A stretch of 64,000 bases of DNA, taken from assembly GCA_028564705.1 (NCBI GenBank), contig JAPXFQ010001341.1:434001-498000 (forward strand), read 5' to 3'. The notes beneath the pieces were generated by a model. That model ran no database searches and was not told the origin of the DNA. It was given only the letters and a program-made list of their open reading frames with translations. Shown piece after piece: positions 35,116 to 46,992 of this stretch. The stretch comes from Apricaphanius iberus. Lineage: Eukaryota; Chordata; Actinopteri; Cyprinodontiformes; Aphaniidae. Position 1 is the first letter of the stretch. Each line of letters opens with the position of its first letter. A program made the position numbers and the translations under genes.

Positions 35116-35313
35116 CACAGCTGCCCTGGGGCAGACTGACAGAAGCAAGGCTGCCACATCGCGCCATTGGCCCCTCTTACCAACACCAGTAGTTGAATTG
35201 TCTTGCCCAAGGACACAATGACTGAGACAGATGCATCTGGGGGCTCTGGGATTCGAAACAGCAAGCCTCCAATTGCAAGGCAACCTCTGAACCCCCTGTG
35301 CCACAGTCGCCCT
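35116..35313 (+). repeat. Repeat family R, copy 2, right half
   Basis: It resumes exactly where the left half (28007) stopped: CACAGCTGCCCTGGGGCAG, then TTGCCCAAGGACACAATG, a GGGATTCGAAAC segment and GTGCCACAGTCGCCC. Compare the unbroken copy at 21203-21462. Confidence 0.85.
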
Positions 35314-36440
35314 ACATTTGAGAATCTCTTTTATCAGTTATTCAAATGAAATAACATTTTACCACAGGAATCTACGGACTGGGATCCCACAGACAAACGC
35401 GCTGTTATAGCAGTTTCATTGTTGTGACTCAACCTTGCATGTTGAGAAAGAAGAGATTACACAACAATAACGAGGTGTTGCAATCCACAGCCTTCATTTC
35501 ATTTATGTGGAAAATAAAGCGCAGGTTTTATTTTGGTTTATTTTTTTACTTTATTTGTCCTCGCCAACTGACATCATGATTAACTGGTTTTTGTATTTTG
35601 TTTGTGACTTGGTTTTGTATTTAGATTATTATTGGTTGTTGATTATTGTCAGTAATGGTGTTCCATACTAAGTACATTCCTTTGTGTTGAAATTTTCCTG
35701 TTTGTGTATTGATTTAGATTCTTGTTTCAGCTTTAGTCTTCAGATCTTGGTTGAGTTTCATCCTTTTTCATCTTGCTAGTCTGTTCTGTGTTCACCCCTT
35801 TAATAACCACTTTCTTTCAGACCTTGTTTTCTCCTAGCTGCATTGTATTCCCCTGATAAGTCACACTTATTTCTCATGTGACTAATCCACCTTCCCAATA
35901 GTTTGAAAGTTATTGAGTTTTTTTTACTTCCTCGTCAGATCTGTGCATTGTCTACCATGCTGGTTTGTCGTCCTTTATGTGATTCCTTGTTTCCTGCTGC
36001 CTGTATTTGTTGATGCATTTTCAGTTCATGTCATGGTGTTCGTCACTTTTTGTAAGTTATTCATTAAAGATGAATCTGCAACCTAATCCTCTCAATCTTA
36101 TCTGCATTTAGCTACCAACTACCAACACCAAACATGCCTGATGTATGTTTTATCATGTTCAAATCTTCCACCACAGCTAACGAATTGATTTACTGACAAA
36201 CATGCAGACAAGACTGAGAGAAGAGAAAATAAAAAACTTAATACAGTAATTTTCTATTTTTTTTTCTTTACTATGAATTAAGAAATTAAAGTCTCTCATC
36301 ATAAACCCACCGGCCTCTTTGTTAGGTACACCTCGTTAGTACCAGGTTGAACTTGCTCACATGACGCTTTGCTGTAAATCCGGGTTGAGACTTTTTTCCA
36401 CATTTTCATGACAACATCATGCAGCTTTCTTTTTACTTTC
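35314..36440. other. Inferred intron/intergenic, nothing recognised
   Basis: T-rich sequence with no supported gene or repeat. Confidence 0.5.
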
Positions 36441-37980
36441 TCAAGCAGAGCATTACAGCTTTTGCTATAGTACTCCACTTGATAAATATGTATGAAAATT
36501 CTTTATTAGTGATTGCTGTGGTTTAATTTCTTGAGTTTATGGACACAGAGAGGGAAAAAACAAGTGAGAAGAAAAAAGAAAATTAAGAATAATCAGTAAG
36601 ATGGAGCAACATAAAAGAAATAAATCAAATGAAATTAACTAAAAAGTACATGTCCATAACATACAAAAATTGGTATATTAATAGAACAACAAAGTCCCTG
36701 CATAGCCCCTGGCAGCAACCAACCATTGATGACACCCTCAGCCCAACAATGCATCCGCAAACATCGGTGTCCCAACACCTGTGTGTTTGTGAGCATGCAG
36801 GTGAACACAAGATTTCCCCACACGAGTGCCCGACAGCTGGTGTGAGGAGCCGCCAATCCGTCCCAGTGGGAATTGATATTGATGCAGTCATGAAGGAGGG
36901 CGGGGACACGGATGCCCAGAGGACCCCAGGGTCAAGGAACCCCAGGCGGCCAACCATTTCGCCGAGGGAGGAACAGAGCGAAGTCCCCAGGGAGCATCCA
37001 GCAGCTGCAATGCAGAGGTCCAGGAGACCACAGGGGCGATCCCACAGGCTCCGACCAGGGATCAACCGACAGGGGTTCCCCACCGCCGCCGCAAGACCGC
37101 AGCCGGCCGAGGGACGACACAGAAAGGCAGCAGCATGTGCCAGCCGCTGACCGACCACCATCCCCACCGGCAGCAGAGGCCCCCCATACCAGCTAAGCTC
37201 CGGTCAGAACCACAGCTAGACGGCGCAGCGCCCAGAACCCCGAGCCACTAAGCCCACCCCAGACCCACCCAGGAGCAGCACAGCCAACCGGCCAGTAACC
37301 CGTGTCCACCAGCACAACCCCCCTAGAGCACCGCATGCAGCCGTCAGGAGTCTCCAACCAATGCAACCAAAGTCCCAACCCGGGCGGGGGCCATGCACCT
37401 AGCGCCCCATCTGCAAGTGGACCCACCCCCAAGGACCGACCAAAGAGGCCCGCAACCCCAAACCCCACATCAGCGACCACACCCCACATGATGAATCAAG
37501 GGCTCCCCGACCCTACTAGGTGATGGAGCTGATCCAGGGAGACCAAAGAGATTTATCAGATGTGGAGGCAGAGCTAGTCTCAAGACCAATGTAGTCCAGC
37601 AGGAGATCTCTGTACTGACTAATTTTAAGAGCATTTTTATTTTTCCAGTTCAGGAGGATAGTTTTCTTAGCGATGCATAAGGCAATGTGAACTAATTGTA
37701 TTGACTTTGTGTCTACGGTGATATCAATTACATATTTCCTAGCAAGCAAACTGAGGGGGGAGGTGGGATATTACATTTCAGAAACTGTGATAGGTCCTCA
37801 CATATCTGGCCCCAAAATCTCTTAACGGGTGAACACAACCAAAATGCATGAATATACTTGTCCAGTATGTTGTTCTTACATTGTTTGCGGGTATTAGACG
37901 GTATAAAACCCATCTTGAACATTTGATGGCCTGTATAATGTACTCTATGAAGGATTTCATATTATATTAAGTGTAAATTG
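36441..37980 (-). mobile_element. L1/Tx1-type LINE, 3' end, copy 1
   Basis: Read on the minus strand, 37980-37728 encodes the ORF2 C-terminal region (DKYIHAFWLCSPVKRFWGQI, typical of the His/Cys end of L1-type ORF2), and 37749-37516 encodes the last residues up to SLWSPW. A frameshift lies between them. A long GC-rich 3' UTR follows (37515 down to about 36640). The element ends near 36446 in an imperfect hairpin (GAGCATTACA paired with TATAGTACTC). A second copy of the 3' UTR is at 59650-60480. The 5' part is missing. Confidence 0.78.
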
Positions 37981-40154
37981 GGCTTTTTAAATTATTTTAA
38001 AGATTCTTAAAGATATTTCAGACCAGAGGTTTTGGTCAAAGGTGATGGACAAGCAGGGTTTGAATTACCCCAAAGCTTTTGGGGGAGCCACGGTATTCAT
38101 CATGCACTGCGATTTCCAAATTTACGTGTACACACATATTTATGGCACAACAGTCAAAAACATTAAAAATAAATATTTTGGTAGTTTAACAGGTTCTGAA
38201 CAAACAAAAGCAACAGGGGATCCACATGCAGTCCAACATTTTCTGCCATTCATCAAGAACAACAAATCACAGAGAAACTTAGATCAGAAACACCATCATA
38301 ATGATTATGATGATGATCATCATCGCCACCATCAAAACCAAAATAATTGCTTAACAAAGAACCAATATCAGCCCAACCACAGGTGCCACAAGACCATTGT
38401 GACCCAATTTTTAAAATAATTTTAACAAACTTAGCTCTGATTTGATTGGCAATGTGCCCTATTATTTCACCACCAGCGTGGTCTGATTTATGCATAGTTT
38501 AGTGCTATTTTTTTTAAAAGTCACAACTTACTTAAAGCCATTTTGAATTGGCTGAAAGACGTATTTGTTTCTTGCATTAAATAGTTGAACAATTTATTAT
38601 TTTTTTAAGATTCACTGCTGACTTCTCCGTTTATCTATTGCACACCACCGGTTATGATTTTGGCAAGCAGCAGGCTTTTTGCATTGCTACATACTGTACC
38701 TCTTAACTTGTGATTCCTAGTAAAGAGCCAAGTATTCATACCTTTCCACTCGTTCCACCACTTTTGCTTCCAGTTAAAAGGAAGCATGACCTCCTGATTG
38801 AGCAAGACTCGTTAACTGCCAGCGTCCGGGGTGCACTTGTCCTCTTCACTGCAATTTTTTTTTGGGTGTTTAAAACCTAAATGATCCAGTTTTCTTTCAG
38901 TCATTATATCCAAAACCTAAAACTTTGCTAAATCTAATCCCAGGCAGTGTCCATGGCATTCCAAATGTGCTTGAATAGTGAGAAAACAACAAAAGTCAGC
39001 GGCAAAACAGCGCCACCACACAGTTATGGTCACAGAAGGAATTGAGTGAAAGTAATTTTAAGAAGAAGACTGTTTTCGGAAATGTTTAAATTAGGAAATA
39101 AACTCACAAGGTGGAAAAATTAGGATTTCATTTTAATCCGAAACGTATTAGGATTCTTGTGAAAAACAATCTAAACTAAAATGAAACTAGACTATTTTTA
39201 GAGGTCTCCCTTGGTCTGTCAGTTGTGGGCTTTCAGGGGAGCTGAGCTCCCCTTAGCTACCCCGTAATTCGAACCCTGCGGACAAGTCCATCTCCCATTA
39301 TGAAATACGAAGGGCTATTGATTCGTCTAATGTATTTAGTGTTTTGAATATTTTAGATAGCATTTGGCGGGGTGGTGAGATTAAGAAAACTAAAATTCTT
39401 ACTGGAATTTGTAATTCAACTGTACTAAGCCTAAATTTACCTTTTATAATCTATTTCATTTGTTAATATTCTACTAATTTATCCTTGTTAATTGCATTAA
39501 CAACTTGTTCATTTTAAAGCATAAACGTTCGTCCGTTTGAGCGGTTTGACGCCTGAACTGGCTGGCCGGTGTGAACGTGGCGTTAGGTGTGAGAAGAAAA
39601 GCATCCCCATCCATTTATACACGGCAAAACAGATTCATACTTTATAGTTGTTAATGTTCAAACTTTACCATCTACCGATGGATTCCTTTGCAGGTTAATC
39701 ATGCATTTGATGAGTGACCATATCCGTTTCTGAATATGCATGAAAAGCAGAGAATAATAAATTACAAGATAAATTATATAATAATTCTGAATGATTTTAG
39801 CAGGTATTAAAATGTAATTATTTTAACACTTAATAATTAATTAATTTGAGTGTTAGTACGTGTTTGACCCATTTTAATTAATACAGGTTTAATGTATCTA
39901 TTAACAGTTTATTCAAACCATCACTAATATGACAAAATATGTATTTATTCAGTTGTTTGCCACTTTTAGCCTTTCATAAATAAAGATGTTAATGAGGGAT
40001 CTGGAGTGAAATTTATGGAATAAAATCATGCTATTTAAGTATTTAAAGTTATTAAAAAAAAGTTTTAGGAAGTCTTTTAAACTCTCATTGTACCTCTGGG
40101 TAATACAGAATAAATTGTATAAGCTTTATTGGTCTCTGTTCTATTTTCCCACAG
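37981..40154. other. Intron/intergenic upstream of pseudogene B
   Basis: No gene. 38290-38330 is an imperfect (GAT)n microsatellite. The stretch ends with the B splice acceptor, a T-rich tract and CCCACAG at 40154, four bases before the ATG. Confidence 0.55.
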
Positions 40155-40157
40155 AAA

Positions 40158-41807
40158 ATGTCGAACTCTGTCTCTGTACTCCTGGCACTCCTCTGCTTCC
40201 TGTTGCTCAGACCCTCTTACTGTAGAGGCAGCAAGATCCTGGTGGTGCCGGTTGATGGCAGTCACTGGATCAACATGAAGATCATCCTTGAAGAGCTTCA
40301 CTCCAGAGGCCATGAAATTACAGTTTTGCGGTCTGCAAAGAGCTGGTACATCCCCAGTAACTCCTCAATTTATACCTCCATTATTGTCCCATTTTTGCAG
40401 GATGAGACGGACAAGAGCTACTATAATAAAATGCTGGAACAATGCTATAAACAGTAACTCATCTGTTTATAACTCCATTCATATTCCCACAGTGGGGGGA
40501 GGCAGGAGTAAGATGTCATGGAGCGCTGCAGTTTGTACATTCGTTTTACCAACAGCAACTAATAACAAATATGTTAGAGAAGTCCCATGATATTCTGGCC
40601 AAATCTGCCTTCTACTATCATAGAGGACGCAGTGCTGATGAAGACATTAAAGAACACAAAGTTTGACCTAATGTTGACAGACCCTTCGTTCAGCTTAGGG
40701 GTTATTCTGGGTAGTTACCTCAAGCTACTGTTGGTCTTTAATGTCCGCTAGATTAATAATGGAGAGGGCCATCAAACCATAGCTCCCTCTCCAGTGTCTT
40801 ACGTTCCTGTATCTGGAAGTTAACTTCACGACAAGATCGATTTCCTGGCGAGGCTAAAGAACATGTTGCATTATCTCTACAGTGTTTATGAGTTGTACTT
40901 CGTCATTAACCCAGCCTACTCAGATCTGTTCCAGAAATACTTCCCTCCTGGGACTGATTTGGTGTCTTTGAAGCTCTCAGCTGACATCTAGCTTCTCAGG
41001 GCAGATTTTGTCTTTGAGTTCCCTCGACCCACCATGCCCAATGTGGTGTACATAAGGGGGTTCCAGTGCAAGGAGGCCCAACCCCTCCCTGATTATCTGG
41101 AGGCCTTCATGCAGAGTTCTGGGGAACACGGGGTGGTGGTCATGTCTCTGGGAACACTGGTGTCAGCTCTGCCTGATGAGATCACAGAAGTCATCGCTGC
41201 TGCTTTTGCTCAGCTCCCCCAGAAGGTGATTTGGCGTTTTGAGAGTGAAAAACCATCATCTCTGGGAAATAACACCCGGATGGTGAAATGGTTTCCCCAG
41301 AATGACCTCCTAGGACACCCAAAGACAAGAGTCTTCATAGCCCATGGAGGAACCAACGGCATGTACGAGGCCATCTATCACGGCGTTCCTGTTCTGGGTT
41401 TGCCCCTCATTTTTGATCAGCTTGACAACTTACTGCGACTGAAGGAGCGTGGTGCGGCTCGGGTGGTGGAGGTCCGCTCTCTGACCAAGGACAATTTCCT
41501 GGAGGCTCTGAAGGAAGTCTTAGAGAATCCGTCTTGCCATAAAAACATCCAATGTCTTTCTCCGCTACACCGTGACCGACCAATGTCTCCAATGGACAAA
41601 GCCATCTTCTGGATAGAGTACGTCATCAGGAACAAATGAGCCGCCCACCTACAGTCGGCAGGTTTCAACCTGCCTTGGTATTCCTACTTCTGCCTGGACG
41701 TAGTAATCTTTGTATTGACCTTAACTGGAACCTTCATCTGGGGATCAGTCTTGGTCTGTAGGTTAATCTGCTGTAGGAGGTCCAGCAAGAAAAGGAAAAC
41801 AGAGTAA
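40158..41807 (+). pseudogene. UGT pseudogene B (unprocessed)
   Basis: It keeps the splice acceptor, the ATG and an intact first 90 codons including the catalytic His (VDGSHW). After KMLEQ the sequence runs into a stretch absent from A, C and D at this point (about 40440-40500), followed by frame loss. Further stops arise from single changes: TAG for Trp near 40749, TAA in the GSELHDK region near 40821, TAG for Trp near 40987, and TGA for Gly at 41637. From 41034 a 201-codon frame still matches the donor-binding half including AHGGTNG. The membrane anchor is present after the last stop. AATAAA lies at 42195. Being unprocessed, it is a failed tandem duplicate and not a retrocopy. Confidence 0.93.
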
Positions 41808-41891
41808 TAGTTGCTTCTTAAGAAATGCATATCCCTCGTTCACAAGATCTCTTAGAGACAAAGATTTACCTGGATTGCGAGTTATGAACAA

Positions 41892-42096
41892 ATGGACACA
41901 GCCATCTTCTGGAAAGAGTATGTCATCGGGAACAGCCGTTCACCTACTGTCCATAGATTTCAGTCTGCCTCGGTATTCCTACTTCATGTAGCAGTCTTCA
42001 TATTGGGTGTAACTGGAGCCTTCATTTGTGCCTTTGTCTTGGACTGTAGGGTATTTTGTTCCAGAGGGTCCAGCAAGAAGAGCAAAACAGATCAAT
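41892..42096 (+). pseudogene. Stray UGT 3' end after pseudogene B
   Basis: The frame MDTAIFWKEYVIGNSRSPTV, followed by a hydrophobic segment (VAVFILGVTGAFICAFVLDC) and SSKKSKT, repeats the last 70 residues of a UGT: pre-anchor helix, membrane anchor and basic tail. It is more diverged than the A-D copies are from each other and lacks everything upstream. It is the relic of another tandem unit. Confidence 0.88.
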
Positions 42097-42975
42097 TGTC
42101 TTTTCTCATAGTCTGCTCAATTTAATGTTCACAAACTATGATTACTTAAATATGTTAAATGTTTTGCTTCACTCTCTGTTTTGTCTGATAAAAAAATAAA
42201 GCTCTTAACCAACAATAAAACAACAGTGAAATGTTGTTACTGTCCTCATTCGGGTCTAAAAACAAAATGCTCTTAAGTCGTTTTGTTTTCCCTAGATTAA
42301 ACAGATGCTATGTCACTATGCTTTTAATTGTTGTTACCCATTAACAGCCGTTAACTATTTGTCAGTGTATTTTACCTAAATCACAAAAAAAAATTGGGTT
42401 TCTGATCACCTGATTATTATGTCCTGCGCTGTAACTGTTTTGCAGGAGGGAGATTCTCTGATTTCAGTGTGGTTTTCATTGGCAGTAAATTACAAAATAC
42501 ATTTTAAAACAAGAAATAGAAAGATCCATGTTCCTTTGCATTATGACACAAAATAATCCTAAAATGTATGTTTTTAGAGCGTTTTATGGGTTTCTAATGA
42601 GTGGAGGTCAGCCAAATAAGATGGTGTCCATTTACCAAAGCTGCAATTTCAGCGGATTAAATATAAATATGAATACACAGTGATCACATTTTTTTTTCTG
42701 ATAATATAATTATTTGCTTGTGTTCTTTAGCCTAAATAAAACAAATAAATAAATAATGCATAAAATACCACAATTTAATCATGTCTCTCAGTCTTGTTCA
42801 AGTCTCCCCCTTTTAAAAAACAGTTGTTCAGTTAAAGAGTAACTCACCCCAAAATCTATTTTTTTTGTTGATAAACTTTATAATTGAGTCTATAATAGCA
42901 CTATCTGCATTTCCAGTAGATATTTTATGTATTTTAGTACGTTTTTGTGAAAATATTGATTTTGTACCAAAAACC
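42097..42975. other. Spacer, nothing recognised beyond B's poly(A) signal
   Basis: AATAAA at 42195-42200 may serve B or its stray 3' end. The rest is AT-rich with no feature I can name. Confidence 0.5.
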
Positions 42976-43044
42976 GTAGTGCCCCAAGTGGTTAAACGAT
43001 TAGACTGCACTGCAATTCATTGGAATTCAAATCCTGCCTTACTA
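42976..43044 (+). pseudogene. tRNA-Ser-like pseudogene or SINE head
   Basis: The stretch has CAAGTGGTTAAACGATTAG and GACTGC, which match the D arm and anticodon-arm start of tRNA-Ser. GAATTCAAATCCTGCC follows, matching the T arm (TTCGAATCCTGCC in functional genes). The variable arm is missing and the B box is altered, so it should not give a functional tRNA. It could also be the head of a tRNA-derived SINE. Confidence 0.5.
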
Positions 43045-45569
43045 ACGGCTAATCTCGGGTTATTGACGTAGGCTTGGAATAGTGACGACAGCAGTCCGGC
43101 CGTGGTGGGGTATGCAAGATGTGCGGTCTAGGCCACACCTCTGTAGCGAGGTACAATGAACTGCCTGCAGCACAATCGGCTCAATACCTGGATGCTCCGT
43201 TATGTAGGTGGTTACACCTACTTGCTGATATTTGCTCATTACCTATGACAAAGGGAATAACTGATATATCAGTAAATGGTAAATAAAATCTGGGCTAAGA
43301 GTTCATTTTTAATGGAATGATTGTGATGATGTGTTTTTTTTACACATTCCTGAATGTTTCTTATCATGCTTTGATACATTTCTCTGCAACACACATTTTC
43401 TGTTGCGGACAATGACGTACAACTAATCTATATTTAGCATTAGATTTAGTTAACAACAATGTGCCACTCAGAGATGGCGCTAATTCCATGCCGTGATGCC
43501 GCTACAGGCTCTGCAGCTGCTGCTCCCCTGCACAGAGAATGAGACAACAGCTCGTAACAATATGGCGCCGCTCCCCTCCTCCAAAGAACCCATCTCCCTG
43601 TACTCTGTTCCCTTTGGAGAAGCAAGATGAGAAAAAAATCTCAACCTCTGGATTATTTCCAGGCAAAGGTGCTAACGTTACTACGGCTCTCTCCATCTTT
43701 CTGGCTGTCTCTGACTCTGACGCTGCTGCAACATGTCAGTCACAGCCCAGACCACGCCCAGCCCTTCATCCCCCAGTATGTTCCCTGGTCCGCCAGGCAA
43801 CCACTCCTTTCGAGCCGTTTTTCAAAAATAAATGTGGTAGGGGGGTGAGTTACTGTTTAAATTTTCTTAGCACCCAGGAAGTGACCTCAGTTAAGTCTTT
43901 TCCTGCTCATACAGTAAAGGGAGGTAAGTATTCGCATAGTTTGTGATCTATGTTTTATTGTTTTTATCATCAAACTGACATAGTCAAGCTCAACCTTTCA
44001 AACCTGTTGCTACAAAAATTCTATGTAGGATAAAAAAAGAATATCATTGTCTTTAAAATCTATATTAACTTCTTGCTTTTCTCATGCTATGTGCTGCTCC
44101 AAACACTAGCTAATGTGAACTTAGAGGGGCTTATCATGCTATTTTACAGCTAACTTCTGGGATAGACATACATATGATAACATTTTACTGTTGATGTTAT
44201 ACAGTATTAATTTGTCCTGAAATTTAACTTGTATCCATGGACCAGGGAGTAAAACGGCTAATTTCTCTATAAACCCGCCTCCTGCCCCCCTCCCCCGCTC
44301 TCCTCCTCTCCCCTTACCGTGAGCAAAGCGCCGCTCTGACTGTTTGAGAAAAACAGCGCTGAGCCTTATCTCACCCCGGAGTCCAACAGATTATTTGAAG
44401 TGCACCAAGTACCACAATGAAACTGTGTATTATTAAGGGCTCAGACATTTGGTTTATTTATTTCTTTTTTGTAAAAACCGGAATCAATAAAGCTTATTTC
44501 AACTGCTAAATCTACCAGGCTATAGACAGAGCCCAAACCAACTCAGCTGAGTCCAGTAAGATTTTTCTAGCCCAGTATATAAAAAAGCTGTGGAGGTTGT
44601 TTGCGCCCGTTTTCCTGAACAGTCTGAGGTGTTGCAGATCAATTAATTAACTACAGAATGCTGTCATAAGATCACATAAGCAGCTTGATAAATAACAAAC
44701 ACAAATTAGCTGCTCTCTCTGCAGGGGCAGTGCAGACACCTCTAGCACTTCCTAGTGGTAACATAGTGACGTAAAATATGTCACAATGTTACCACTCAGA
44801 TGTTTTCCACGAGAGGGCGGTGCAGCTGCTCATAGAGCGGGATTAAGGAGGATTACTCACATATGCATCAATTAAGCCAAAAAAAACACTCTGGTTAGGT
44901 TATTTATGAGAAAATTGCACTACCAGATTGTTGAAAACTCCAAAAACTTTATTTTGTATTATGTAGGCCATTTTTGCTAAAATCCTTAACCCTGTAACAC
45001 TCAACCCCATAACAAAAAGAAAAACTCCTTTAAAGCAACCAAAAAAGCAAAATAATATTCTTATGAAAGTTCATGATTTCATGGCTAAGGTGAATAAACA
45101 TGTTCTCAGATACAATGTTCAGAAATAATTTAATGCTGGTGGATTTTTCAGTAATCAGAGACTGCAAATTGCACCAAATTCTGAGAATGACCCAGGAACT
45201 AGGAGAATGGAATGAAAAAAAAAAGTGAAGTTATAGTAGCTTGGCTCTAAATAGTTGTTAGCTTGATTCCAATTAGAAAATTAGATGTTTCATGATCCAC
45301 ATTACTGTTAAATTGTTTTCTTGTTGTTGTTGTTTTTTTGTCCTATTAACTTTGTAAAATTATTCCTACTGCTCGTACTGGCTATGACAGAAAACTTCTC
45401 TAATTGTTGTTTCTGTTATTTTATTGATTTTAATATGTTATGTTGTCGACGTCAACCTTCCAAAGGAACTAAAGATGCAAATTGGCCATAATCTTGCATA
45501 TTTAGATGTACATGTTCATTAATGTGTATTGTCCCTATTGTAAATAAATACTCAAACATCAGCTTTTTT
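43045..45569. other. Intergenic region, no gene recognised
   Basis: No gene supported. Two GC-richer islands (43.45-43.95 and 44.27-44.37 kb) probably belong to DNA-transposon fragments; a frame of 135 codons at 43539 has no recognisable domain. I report nothing further. Confidence 0.45.
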
Positions 45570-46285
45570 TCTGATTAGCTCTTTAGCTTGACTCTAGTTA
45601 ACTGTAAGCCTTATGTTGATTTGCTGTTAGCTTGACTATAATTAATTATTAGCTTGCTCTAACTAGCTGTAATGTTTAGTCAGATTGGCTTCTATCTGCT
45701 CTTCTATCTATCACCTCTTCAATTTAGGTTTAGGCAAGTAAAAGAAAGTATATTAGGACATAAAACTTGTGGGTTGGTTAAAATTGGTTAGATAACTCCA
45801 GTTACGATATGCTACTCTGACGAAGTATTTTTGACACGTGCAGACAGTTGGCTGTTATCAGTTAAAAGAATGGTAGATAACCTACTAGTAGGTAGATAGG
45901 GCACAGTCTGACGGCATTTAATGGGAGTGATAACCGCTAATAACGGACATTTAATGGAATGACAACATCCGAATCGGCTCTATCTATTCTGAAATTAGCT
46001 GTTAGATTGACCCTGTTTAGTTTTTTATTTTGACTCTGAGCTAATTATCTTGTCTCCCTGAAGTAGTAGCTTGACTGCAGTTCACTATTAGCATAATTCA
46101 GGTTCTTGTTAGCTTGACCCTTAGTAGTGTGGGTCTAAAAAGCTATCAACTTTATTCTTATTACTTTTTATTGACTCCAGATAAGTTACCACCTAGGCAC
46201 TGGTGAGTTATTTTCTGATATACCGGCTTCAGTCTGATTAGCTTTTAGTTTGACCTTAAATAGCTGTTAGCTGAGAAATTCTGTT
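45570..46285. repeat. Degenerate TTAGCTTGACTCTAGTTA minisatellite
   Basis: The words TTAGCTTGACT, AGTTAACTGTTAGC and TTAGCTTGACC recur roughly every 20-40 bases across about 700 bases with heavy decay. This is an old tandem array; unit length can no longer be fixed by eye. Confidence 0.65.
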
Positions 46286-46992
46286 CATTTTTATTTGAAG
46301 CCACTGCGACTACCATGATAGGTCATAGGACTTTGCATAATTTTTTAATTCAGGAGTGTAGCGATAAAACGTATACAAGAGCATGACCTTTAGCTGGGGG
46401 TAGTTTCTTTAAAAGTAGTTATGGTTGAAAGTAGAACGATGCTCAAAAGGATTGATGGTTGCCCTGCTGTACAACTTAAGACAATTGTGAAATTCCACTG
46501 GTGTGTATTCTTCTTACAAATTTTTTCATCTATTTTTACATTGTTCTTTGCCTTGTACTTTGGCTTAGTAACACAAACATAACATACAATAGGCAGACGC
46601 CTTTAATACAGGTCTTATTAAATAAAATATTTCTTGACCTTGTGCTAATTAACTTAAATGACTGACCATGCAAAATGGTGTAATGAAAGAAATCTACACT
46701 ATAAATTATGGATATCCCGAGAAAAACAAGCATCTAAATGCATGCTTGGTATTTCAAACCAACCCCTTCATTATAGATATGAACAATAGGCCTTTGACAC
46801 TGACTTTCTTGAGTGTTAAATAAAGGAAAATAGGCTTTTCTTGTTTTCTTAAAAACTTAAAGTATCTCATCTAAGACAGTTCATCAGCTCTGAAAACTGG
46901 ATTGGGAGTATCAGTTTTATAAGTCTAAGGTTAAAGCTCATTTATGGGGCTATTGCTATTCTTAACGATGTTATCAGGGTTGTGTAAGATCC
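46286..46992. other. Spacer, nothing recognised
   Basis: AT-rich; no frame, RNA or repeat that I can support. Confidence 0.5.

Noticed and set aside
34355..35167. 270-codon minus-strand frame rich in Gly and Arg
   Set aside because: Antisense of the GC-rich minisatellite region; the repeat structure alone keeps the frame open.
36629..37196. Overlapping 94-180-codon frames on both strands
   Set aside because: GC-rich 3' UTR of an L1-type LINE; the second copy at 59.7-60.5 kb does not keep these frames.
38290..38330. GAT/CAT-rich run, considered as a CRISPR-like or coding repeat
   Set aside because: It is an ordinary imperfect trinucleotide microsatellite; no spacers, and the host is a vertebrate.
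43539..43946. 135-codon plus-strand frame
   Set aside because: No recognisable domain, no splice context, and composition like the surrounding GC-rich repeat-like island.
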